A DNA stretch of 8,959 nucleotides from Nitrospirota bacterium (GTDB taxonomy: Bacteria > Nitrospirota > Nitrospiria > SBBL01 > Manganitrophaceae), in assembly GCA_023248505.1 (NCBI GenBank), contig JAHFEM010000044.1, positions 1 to 8,959 of the forward strand, read 5' to 3'. Under the pieces are notes generated by a model. That model was given only the letters and a program-made list of their open reading frames with translations. It made no database searches and was not told the origin of the DNA. Below, one piece after another: positions 1 to 5,545 of this stretch (the stretch's first letter is position 1; every line of letters starts with the position of its first letter). Made by a program: the position numbers and the translations under genes.

Positions 1-196
1 TCGTTCCGCTCAATGAGTGGAGGATGCCGACCTTGATCGGACCTTTCTCCTCGCCCGCCGCATTCGCACTCTGCCTCACCGCAACGGTTCCGAGGACCCC
101 CATGGCCAAGAGGGCCAGAAGACCGAGGATGGTCGGCTTCAGATAGCCCCTTTTTTTTGACTGCGCTCCCTCTTTTGATTTCTTTTCTCCGAACAT
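1..196 (-). CDS. urtA: Urea ABC transporter substrate-binding protein UrtA, N-terminal part
   Basis: This is the 5' end of a minus-strand gene that leaves the window at base 1; 65 codons are visible. The product would bind urea in the periplasm and pass it to the UrtBCDE transporter. The protein opens with a long basic stretch (about 20 residues rich in K), a hydrophobic core at about residues 22-40, and a likely cleavage site after SANA (residues 43-46). The mature start, residues 52-65 (PIKVGILHSLSGT), is the characteristic UrtA N-terminus; related Liv-type binding proteins differ here. Two ATGs are adjacent (199 and 196). The second has the better spacing, 6 bases after AGGAG (207-203), so it is chosen. 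The gene follows ureD by about 100 bases in the same direction. The coding strand carries an A8 run (151-158) inside the basic region, in frame. Identification is firm, but only the leader and the first mature residues can be seen. Confidence 0.88.
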   Translation of the reverse strand, partial: MFGEKKSKEGAQSKKRGYLKPTILGLLALLAMGVLGTVAVRQSANAAGEEKGPIKVGILHSLSGT

Positions 197-294
197 CATT
201 CTCTCCTTTTGATAGATGACCGATCTTGAATTACTCCAGGTGATCAACGATGCCGTTCCTAGATCCGTTTGCGGACCGCCGCGCTCCATTGCAG

Positions 295-1103
295 CTAGTA
301 CCTTCGAATAGGGGGAAGGGATCTCCCCAAGACCTCCTTTCGAAAAATGCCCCAAAGGTTAAAAAAAAATCTTGAAGGGTCGGGGTATCGTGGGCCAGCG
401 CCCGGACCGCCAGACCCCGGCGGGAAAGCAGCGTCACCCCCCAAAGGAGATGGGGGTTTTCGATCGATTGAAACTTTTCAAGGAGCGCCTTGAGGACCGG
501 CTCCTGGCAGAAGAGATAGAGGGTGCCGAGATGGCTGAACCCCTCCATCACCCCCGTTTCTCCGAGTGGATGCTCGGAGGGGGAAAGCCGGAACCGCTCT
601 TGAACAAGAACCCCTTCCCCATCTGTGATCCTCAGTTGGTTTTCGTAGAAACGATACGCAAATGATTCTCCCCGACCCAGTCTCCCCGGACCGAGAAGAT
701 CGACATAAAAAAGGATGGCCCCTTCTTCCAACGTAATGTCGGTCTTCTGATGGAAGGCGGCCCCGGCGTAAGGGAGAACCGGTTCGGAAAGGTACTCCAG
801 GATCGCCCCGGGTCCGACGGAGAGGGTGGTTCGCTGAGAGGCTTCTCCCGACGGCATCGAATGAACTCGCGTCGCCGCCGGTGTTGTGACGACGGCGTGG
901 GTTCCCTTCTCCAGCTGGAGAGAGATCTCGACTTGATCCCCCTCCAGGATGCCTGCCGTGGTGTTCAGGAGATAGAAATGGGCCGGACCCGCTCCTTCCG
1001 GGTAGAACGGCCGAATCACCCGAAGCGGCGCCGCTTGCCGAAGCGCTCCGAGCACCGTCCTCTCCCCCTCCTGTTTGAGGGTCATTTCTAACAAGCCGAA
1101 CAT
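295..1103 (-). CDS. ureD: Urease accessory protein UreD (UreH family), frameshifted near its 3' end
   Basis: UreD is the scaffold that binds apo-urease and recruits UreF and UreG for nickel insertion in the cytoplasm. Recognisable family motifs from the start at 1103 are LLNTTAGILEGD (about residues 46-57), TTPAATRVH (about 73-81), LEYLSEPVLPYAGA (about 103-116) and LGPGRLGRGESF (about 137-148). The start lies 18 bases after the porin stop, with GGAG 12 bases upstream of the ATG. In the uninterrupted frame the protein would run on to base 231 as 290 residues, with an unrelated tail after residue 247. A -1 shift in the T9 run (plus strand 361-369) instead gives NLWGIFRKEV...PPIRRY and a stop at 295-297, about 269 residues. 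That matches the usual UreD ending (LW..lR...lGR..P..R.W) and length. The shift may be a sequence error, a real mutation or recoding. The family call is very sure; the functional state of the gene is not. Confidence 0.9.
361..369 (-). other. Frameshift site in ureD: T9 run containing a U UUU UUA heptamer
   Basis: On the coding strand the sequence reads GAT TTT TTT TTA ACC in the upstream frame. This contains U UUU UUA phased as in classical -1 slippery sites. Re-reading one base at this point, or adding one T, moves translation into the frame that encodes the conserved UreD C-terminus. Just downstream, CCTTT (358-354) can pair with AAAGG about 13 bases later, a weak hairpin. The run is also a typical place for a one-base sequencing deletion. 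Confidence 0.75.
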
Positions 1104-1121
1104 CTTTTTGCTCGTCTCCGA

Positions 1122-2261
1122 TTAGAGCTGGAATTGAAGGCCCAGCTGGAAACCGTCGATGCTGGGGGCCGCCGGGACGGTCTTGTCCTTGTCGTTGAAA
1201 TAATTCGCCGTGATCCTGGCATTGTGTCCGTTGATGATATAGCTCAGAGCCACATCCATCCGGTTGTGATCCCCCGTGAGCGGCCCCTCATTTTCGAATT
1301 TCTGGTAGCGGACAAGCGGTTGCAGCTGTCCCTGGAGTTTTCCGACGCCGATTTTCATCGGGAGAAGATAGCTGACCAAAGCAAAGTATCCTTTCCCTTC
1401 CGGGGCAAGACCGTCGTTATCGTAATGATAGTAGGCCGCTTCGAAGGTCGGCACCCCGGCGCTTCCCAGGTTCCGCTCCACGAGCAGGTCCGCATTCCAT
1501 CCGGAAAAGTCCCCCGGAGTCGCGGCTGTTCCGACGGCGCTCTTCTGGCTCATGGCCACCAGACCCAGGGCCAGCACGTTCATGGAACCGTAGTAGGTGC
1601 TGCTGTTGTAGTAGCCCGCTTCCGGGTCCCAGAGATTGAGGGTCAACCGGCCGGCATAAAGAAGGTCCTCTTTCTGGTTCGGTCCGCCGGGGATCGCCCC
1701 TTCCCCTTGAAACGCGCCGACCTGATACTTGAACCGCCCCCCGCCGATCATCCCCCAGACCGCGGCGCCGTCATCCCGGCCCGCAAAGATCGCCGGGTAC
1801 ATTTGAACAAAGGGGAAATTCCAAGAGTTCAGATAGTAGGGGCCGCTCAAATTCGAGCGGTCGCTGGGGGGCAGAAAGCGGCCGATCCAGATATTGAAGT
1901 AATCATTGAAACCAAATTTCAGAACCGCGTCGAGGATACGGATGCTCTCGGTGGCGGCCGGGTCCGACGTCTGCTGGGTTTCGGTGTTCAATTCAAATGT
2001 CACCAGTTCGCTCATCTGCCCGCTGAGGTAGATGCGGGCATCATCGAGTTTAAAATCTTTTGACCGGCTTTTCCCATCGGGAGCCGCGTCCTCGATCATA
2101 TTGAAGCTGGTTCGCAATCCAACCCCAAGGCTCAAGGAGTGCGCGTCGTCGATTTTGATGGTTCCCCCCGCGTGGGCCACGGAAGGACCCATACTGAATG
2201 TGGGAAGAAGGATTCCAAGAAGTCCCGATAAAGCGAGGATGCGTAGGCGGTATCGTCTCAT
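1122..2261 (-). CDS. Outer-membrane porin, OprP/short-chain amide and urea porin type
   Basis: This encodes a 379-residue beta-barrel porin that would sit in the outer membrane and admit small solutes, probably urea or short amides given its neighbours. The N-terminus is a clear signal peptide: MRRYRLR, a hydrophobic core (about residues 8-20) and a cleavage site after VAHA (about residue 31). The mature protein has alternating hydrophobic strands rich in Y/F/G and short Asp/Gly turns. Motifs such as KLDDARIYLSG, ILDAVLKFGFNDYFNIWIGRF and FAGRDDGAAVWG (a plausible L3-type constriction segment) are typical of phosphate-selective porin O/P relatives. It ends in FQL, near the barrel-final aromatic signature. 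An upstream ATG at 2279 is less likely: its own codons contain the GGAGG (2277-2273) that serves the ATG at 2261, and nothing like a ribosome site precedes it. It is the first gene of the minus-strand block, 18 bases before ureD. Substrate specificity is inferred only from context. Confidence 0.85.
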   Translation of the reverse strand: MRRYRLRILALSGLLGILLPTFSMGPSVAHAGGTIKIDDAHSLSLGVGLRTSFNMIEDAAPDGKSRSKDFKLDDARIYLSGQMSELVTFELNTETQQTSDPAATESIRILDAVLKFGFNDYFNIWIGRFLPPSDRSNLSGPYYLNSWNFPFVQMYPAIFAGRDDGAAVWGMIGGGRFKYQVGAFQGEGAIPGGPNQKEDLLYAGRLTLNLWDPEAGYYNSSTYYGSMNVLALGLVAMSQKSAVGTAATPGDFSGWNADLLVERNLGSAGVPTFEAAYYHYDNDGLAPEGKGYFALVSYLLPMKIGVGKLQGQLQPLVRYQKFENEGPLTGDHNRMDVALSYIINGHNARITANYFNDKDKTVPAAPSIDGFQLGLQFQL

Positions 2262-2326
2262 TGCGTCTTTTTCCTCCATGGTCTATTGTGATGGGATTTG
2301 GCTCGGTGGATCGTCTCCTCTTGGAC

Positions 2327-2365
2327 AAAAAAAAGGTGCGTCACCCGCCTTGGGTGAGGCACCTT
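2327..2365 (-). terminator. Intrinsic terminator in the porin 5' leader (probable attenuator)
   Basis: Read on the minus strand, the 5' arm AAGGTGC-c-TCACCC (2365-2352) pairs with GGGTGA-c-GCACCTT (2346-2333). This makes 7 plus 6 base pairs interrupted by one C-C mismatch, closes a 5-base loop and is followed immediately by T's down to 2327. On the plus strand no T-tract follows, so it acts leftward. It lies about 65 bases upstream of the porin start and in the same direction, so it would stop transcription before the porin unless prevented. Confidence 0.8.
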
Positions 2366-2373
2366 GCCTGCAC
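2354..2373 (-). promoter_or_regulatory. Alternative hairpin overlapping the leader terminator (candidate antiterminator)
   Basis: On the minus strand GTG-c-AGGCA (2373-2365) can pair with TGCCT-CAC (2361-2354) around a 3-base AGG loop. The 3' half of this hairpin uses the same bases as the 5' arm of the terminator, so the two folds exclude each other. This is the usual geometry of a transcription attenuator. The trans-acting factor or ligand cannot be named from the sequence, and no recognised riboswitch core was found. Confidence 0.45.
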
Positions 2374-2452
2374 GGAGATCACATCGTCGTAATCGACCGA
2401 TGGTCGGTGTTTGGTGCAATTGCCATACCTCATGAAGAGGAGAAGGTCATCG

Positions 2453-2482
2453 CGCTTACAGAAAAAGACTTATCGCTTACAG
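2453..2482. promoter_or_regulatory. Direct repeat cgcttacag, two copies 21 bp apart (possible operator)
   Basis: Identical 9-mers cgcttacag lie at 2453-2461 and 2474-2482. The start-to-start distance of 21 bp, two turns of the helix, would place both copies on the same face of the DNA. They sit upstream of the porin leader terminator, where a promoter for the minus-strand operon would be expected. A DNA-binding protein site is an inference; no regulator family is recognised. Confidence 0.3.
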
Positions 2483-2695
2483 GCGCGCGCGTTTCGGAAG
2501 CGAGGTCCCCGTGAGCGACCCAACCGAGGAGGCTTCGGAAGAGCCGCTCAAGACGAACACTTTTGTCGCGAATGAAACAACTCTGTCGCCTCTTGTCTTC
2601 ATCGTGTTCGATTGAATCGGCTCCCAGTCCCTCTTCAAGAAGAGGTCGAACGGGGGAGATCGGAGAGCTTTTTCATCCCCCTGCGGTGGTTCTCC

Positions 2696-2725
2696 TTGAC
2701 CCTTCAACCATCGCTATGGTAAGGT
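2696..2725 (+). promoter_or_regulatory. Weak sigma-70-like promoter candidate for livG
   Basis: TTGACC (2696-2701) is followed after 18 bases by TAAGGT (2720-2725). The -35 box is good and the -10 box poor. Transcription would begin near 2732, leaving a leader of about 45 bases before the livG ATG. This is the best-placed candidate found, but it rests on a poor -10 match. Confidence 0.25.
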
Positions 2726-2777
2726 GCTCGCGTTTTGACTTCCTCTTTCAAATGTGTTATCCAAAAGAGGAAGGATC

Positions 2778-3566
2778 ATGCCCCAACATGCTTTTTTGGA
2801 AATAGACGGACTGACCAAGACCTTCGATGGCCTTAAGGCGATCGAAGGGGTTGCGCTTTCGATTGAGGCGGGGAAGGTCACCAGCCTCATCGGGCCGAAC
2901 GGCGCGGGAAAAACGACATTTTTTAACTGCATCACCGGCTTAATCCCGCCGTCTTCCGGCCTCATTCGCTTTCGGGGAGAACCGATCGCCTCGCTCCCGC
3001 CGCATGAGATTACCCGTCGCGGTTTGGCGCGGACCTTTCAGAATATCCGGCTCTTCTCGGAGATGACGGTTCTGGAAAATGTCATGGTCGGGCGGTATCT
3101 GCAAAGCGCGCTCCCGCTCGCCGCCGGTTTTTTCGGCGCGCTCTTGCAAAACCGCGGCTTTCGGGAAAAGGAGCGGCGGCTTCGCGAGGAGGGGCTCCGT
3201 TTCTTGGAATTTGTCGGACTGGCCGACCGGCACGCGCTTCCCGCGCGCCATCTCTGCTATGGCGATCAGCGGCGCCTTGAGATCGCCCGGGCGCTTGCCT
3301 CCGAGCCGAGCCTGATCCTTCTGGACGAGCCGGCCGCCGGGATGAACCCCCGCGAGACCGAGGCGCTGATGATCCTGATCGGCCAGATCCGAGAACAGGG
3401 GGTGACCCCTTTTCTGATTGAACACAACATGAAGATGGTGATGAAGATTTCCGACCGGATCTTCGTCCTCGATCACGGCGAGAAGATCGCCGAAGGAACC
3501 GCGGAGGAGATCCAAAGCCATCCCAAGGTCATCGAGGCCTACCTGGGGAAACCGGCGGAGCGATAG
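2778..3566 (+). CDS. livG: Branched-chain amino-acid-type ABC transporter ATPase LivG
   Basis: This 262-residue cytoplasmic ATPase would drive a Liv-type (branched-chain amino acid or related) importer together with LivF and a LivHM permease pair. Visible motifs are Walker A GPNGAGKTT (39-47), the Q-loop in ARTFQNIRLF (Q88), the signature LCYGDQRRLEIARAL (159-173), Walker B LILLDEP (179-185) and the His switch in LIEHNM (H216). The ARTFQNIRLF and DEPAAGMNPRET segments and the C-terminal IEAYLG mark LivG rather than UrtD. The signature has C and D where LivG proteins normally have S/A and Q. The ATG at 2778 is chosen because AGAGGAAGG precedes it by a few bases; an upstream in-frame ATG at 2754 lacks such a site. 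It is the first gene of the plus block. No permease or binding-protein gene is adjacent, so the partner membrane proteins must be encoded elsewhere. Confidence 0.9.
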   Translation: MPQHAFLEIDGLTKTFDGLKAIEGVALSIEAGKVTSLIGPNGAGKTTFFNCITGLIPPSSGLIRFRGEPIASLPPHEITRRGLARTFQNIRLFSEMTVLENVMVGRYLQSALPLAAGFFGALLQNRGFREKERRLREEGLRFLEFVGLADRHALPARHLCYGDQRRLEIARALASEPSLILLDEPAAGMNPRETEALMILIGQIREQGVTPFLIEHNMKMVMKISDRIFVLDHGEKIAEGTAEEIQSHPKVIEAYLGKPAER

Positions 3567-3571
3567 GAAAG

Positions 3572-3676
3572 AGTGCGGAATTCGGAGCGCGGAGTGCGGA
3601 GTAGGAGGCGAGGAGCAAGGCCTTCTTCCTTATTTTTCATTCCGGATTCCGAATTCCGCACTTCGCATTTTGCGAA
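3572..3676. repeat. Inverted heptad-repeat element between livG and livF
   Basis: The perfect 15-bp arms agtgcggaattcgga (3572-3586) and tccgaattccgcact (3648-3662) are inverted around a 61-base centre. Both sides show a seven-base period. On the left are GTGCGGA, ATTCGGA, GCGCGGA, GTGCGGA (3573-3600). On the right are ATTCCGG, ATTCCGA, ATTCCGC, ACTTCGC, ATTTTGC (3639-3673). A second small hairpin ttcgca-ttt-tgcgaa (3662-3676) touches the livF start codon. The base words differ from the flanking genes, suggesting a small inserted repeat rather than a terminator; no T-tract follows the arms. Confidence 0.7.
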
Positions 3677-4392
3677 TGCTCTTAATTAGAGATTTGCGCG
3701 CTTCATACGGCGCGGTGTCGGTCTTGAAGGGGATCTCCCTGGAGGTCGAGGCGGGCGAGGTGGTCGCCCTGATCGGCGCGAACGGCGCCGGGAAAACGAC
3801 CGCCTTGATGACGATCTCCGGCATCGTCCCCAACCGCGCCGGAAGCATTGCTTTTTGCGGGGAGGAGATCCTCGGCCTTCCGCCTCATCAGATCGTCGAG
3901 AAGGGGATCTGCCACGTCCCGGAAGGGAGGCGGATCTTTCCAAGACTTTCGGTTTTGGAGAACCTGGAGATGGGGGGCTATCTTCAAACCGATCATAAGA
4001 GGACCCGAGAGGGTCTGGAGCAGATCTTCACCTTTTTTCCGATTTTGAAGGAGCGTCGATTTCAGCGAGGAGGAACCCTCAGCGGGGGGGAGCAGCAGAT
4101 GCTGGCAATCGGCAGGGCGCTGATGTCGCGGCCCAAACTCCTTCTTCTGGATGAGCCGTCTCTCGGCCTTTCCCCCTTGATGGCCGAGAAGATTTTTGAG
4201 ATGATTAAGGAGATTCGCCGGCAGGGAAAGACGATTCTCTTGGTAGAGCAGAATGCGCACGCGGCCCTGATGCTGGCCGACCGCGGCTACGTGATGGAAA
4301 CCGGCCGGATCGTCTTATCCGATCCGGCTTCTCAGCTCTTGCAGAACCCGCGGGTTCAGTCCGCCTACTTGGGAACCGGATCGTCCCTCTAA
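3676..4392 (+). CDS. livF: Branched-chain amino-acid-type ABC transporter ATPase LivF
   Basis: This is the second ATPase of the Liv-type importer, 238 residues, the usual LivF length. Motifs seen are Walker A GANGAGKTT (34-42), GICHVPEGRRIFPRLSVLENLEMG (77-100, with E in the Q-loop region as is normal for LivF), the signature LSGGEQQMLAIGRALM (135-150), Walker B LLLLDEP (155-161) and LLVEQNAHAAL (188-198) followed by ADRGYVMETGRI. The start at ATG 3676 gives the family N-terminus MLLIRDL; an in-frame TTG at 3670 would add two residues. No Shine-Dalgarno sequence precedes either start. The upstream bases belong to the heptad-repeat element, and a small hairpin ends on the A of the ATG, so translation initiation may be weak or coupled. 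It lies 109 bases after livG and about 37 bases before gcvT. UrtE is excluded by the LivF-type HVPEGRRIFPRL and EQNAHAAL segments. Confidence 0.92.
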   Translation: MLLIRDLRASYGAVSVLKGISLEVEAGEVVALIGANGAGKTTALMTISGIVPNRAGSIAFCGEEILGLPPHQIVEKGICHVPEGRRIFPRLSVLENLEMGGYLQTDHKRTREGLEQIFTFFPILKERRFQRGGTLSGGEQQMLAIGRALMSRPKLLLLDEPSLGLSPLMAEKIFEMIKEIRRQGKTILLVEQNAHAALMLADRGYVMETGRIVLSDPASQLLQNPRVQSAYLGTGSSL

Positions 4393-4429
4393 AGAGAGCC
4401 GAAAACAATCGAACCGTTCGAGGTGGATG

Positions 4430-5521
4430 ATGAAGAAAACTCCTCTCTATGAGATCCATGTGAAGTCGGGCGCGAAGATCGTCCCTTTCTCCGGATGGCA
4501 GATGCCCCTCTCCTACTCCGGCGTGACCGATGAGCATCAGTCGGTTCGGACGGCGGTCGGGCTTTTTGATATCAGCCATATGGGACGATTTGAGCTTTCC
4601 GGAAAAGGGGCCGAGGCCTATTTGGAACGGCTCACCCCCGGCCCGGTGCACAAGATGCAGCGCGGAAGCGCCCAGTATTCGATGCTCTTGAATGAGACCG
4701 GCGGAATAATCGATGACATCTATCTCTATAAGAGAGGGGTCGACCGGTTCTTTATTATCGTGAACGCCGCGAATCTGGAGAAAGATTTCAAGTGGATGAC
4801 CCGTCATCTCCCGGCCGGCCTGGTTCTGCACGATGTGAGCGGCGAGACCGCCCTGCTGGCGCTGCAGGGGCCCAGGTCTTGGGAGGTGTTGGGTCAGATC
4901 ATTCCTTTTGGAAAAAGCGAGATCGCCCTTCGCAATTTCATCGAGACCGAATTGGTCCCGGCGCGCGGCGCCAAGGCGCTGATCGCCCGGACCGGTTACA
5001 CCGGGGAGAAGGGGTATGAGCTGGTCATTCCGGCGGAGGCCGCCGAGACGGTCTGGAACGCGCTGCTGGAAGCCGGAAAGCCGGAGCGGATCAAACCGGC
5101 CGGGTTGGGAGCGCGGGACACCCTGCGCCTTGAGATGGGCTATCCTCTCTACGGCCACGATATGAACGAGGAGACGACCCCGATCGAGGCCGATCTCGCG
5201 CGCTTCATCGATTTTGAGAAAGATTTTATCGGAAAAGAACCGTTGGTTCGTCAGCGAGACAAGGGGCTCGAACGAAAGCTGATCGGCTTTGAGCTCCTGA
5301 CCGGGGGGGTTCCCCGGGAGGGCCATACGATCTACTCCGATCAAAAGGTCATCGGCAAGGTCGCCTCAGGCAATTTCTCCCCCTCCCTTCGAAAAGGAAT
5401 CGGCATGGGATTTGTCGACCCTCGCTTCAGCGACGAGGGGAGCGAGATCTTAATCGATATTCGGGGAAAAGCAACCCCGGCGGTGATTGTAAAACGGCCT
5501 TTCTACAAGAAGAAAAGATAA
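4430..5521 (+). CDS. gcvT: Glycine cleavage system T protein, aminomethyltransferase
   Basis: GcvT takes the aminomethyl group from the lipoyl arm of GcvH, gives methylene-tetrahydrofolate and releases ammonia. The product is 363 residues, the normal length. From the N-terminus it has TPLYEIHVKSGAKIVPFSGWQMPLSYSG, HQSVRTAVGLFDISHMGRF, GGIIDDIYLY (about 91-100, containing the essential folate-side Asp pair), LALQGP (about 144-149), ARTGYTGEKGYEL (about 186-198) and AGLGARDTLRLEMGYPLYGHDM. The C-terminal barrel carries GKVASGNFSPSLRKGIGMGFV. Tandem ATGs occur at 4427 and 4430; the second stands 6 bases after GAGG (4420-4423) and is preferred. It is followed after 24 bases by gcvPA. The usual gcvH between them is missing, so the lipoyl carrier must come from another locus. 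Confidence 0.96.
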   Translation: MKKTPLYEIHVKSGAKIVPFSGWQMPLSYSGVTDEHQSVRTAVGLFDISHMGRFELSGKGAEAYLERLTPGPVHKMQRGSAQYSMLLNETGGIIDDIYLYKRGVDRFFIIVNAANLEKDFKWMTRHLPAGLVLHDVSGETALLALQGPRSWEVLGQIIPFGKSEIALRNFIETELVPARGAKALIARTGYTGEKGYELVIPAEAAETVWNALLEAGKPERIKPAGLGARDTLRLEMGYPLYGHDMNEETTPIEADLARFIDFEKDFIGKEPLVRQRDKGLERKLIGFELLTGGVPREGHTIYSDQKVIGKVASGNFSPSLRKGIGMGFVDPRFSDEGSEILIDIRGKATPAVIVKRPFYKKKR

Positions 5522-5545
5522 TTTAGAAAAATGAACGGAGGTTTC

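Larger units (their letters stand above)
2262..2777. other. Divergent intergenic region between the porin and livG
   Basis: No convincing protein gene is seen here; short open frames on both strands lack ribosome sites and family motifs. It holds the porin leader with a terminator/antiterminator (2327-2373), a small hairpin cgacc-gat-ggtcg (2394-2406), an 8-bp palindrome gcaattgc (2416-2423), 9-bp direct repeats (2453-2482), an 11-bp palindrome cgattgaatcg (2609-2619), a compound dyad gttcga/tcgaac (2606-2611, 2646-2651) enclosing ctctt-caag-aagag (2631-2644), and a promoter-like sequence for livG. It must hold the promoters of both divergent transcripts unless the plus genes are read from elsewhere. 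Confidence 0.7.

Noticed and set aside
231..294. C-terminal extension of ureD in the uninterrupted frame
   Set aside because: The tail has no UreD similarity; the conserved ending is in the -1 frame and stops at 295.
1134..2063. Plus-strand open frame opposite the porin
   Set aside because: Mirror of the porin reading frame; no start signal, no domain, and the porin has a signal peptide and barrel pattern.
2327..2420. ANTAR-type two-hairpin leader motif or guanidine riboswitch before the porin
   Set aside because: The hairpins seen have 3- to 5-base loops and not two hexaloops with A1 and G4, and the conserved guanidine-riboswitch words are absent.
2411..2425. Sigma-54 promoter (ttggtgcaattgcc)
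   Set aside because: The spacing between GG and GC is too short for a -24/-12 element on either strand.
2477..2707. Short minus-strand open frame in the intergenic region, which could explain the terminator at 2327-2365 as its own
   Set aside because: No ribosome site or family motif, and it ends more than 100 bases before the terminator. The leader-attenuator reading is simpler, though a small RNA cannot be excluded.
2735..2763. TTGACT - 17 bases - TATCCA as a livG promoter
   Set aside because: Transcription would begin inside the livG ribosome site (about 2770), which would remove its Shine-Dalgarno; the TTGACC at 2696 is better placed.
2500..2777. Glycine riboswitch upstream of the livG-gcvT operon
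   Set aside because: Considered because of the gcv genes, but no paired glycine-aptamer cores (such as the CACCGAAGG-type junctions followed by a matching CTCTC strand) were found.
4205..5344. Long minus-strand open frame opposite gcvT
   Set aside because: It is antisense to a clear gcvT, has no family motifs or ribosome site, and is Arg/Leu/Gly-rich as expected from the complement of GC-rich coding DNA.
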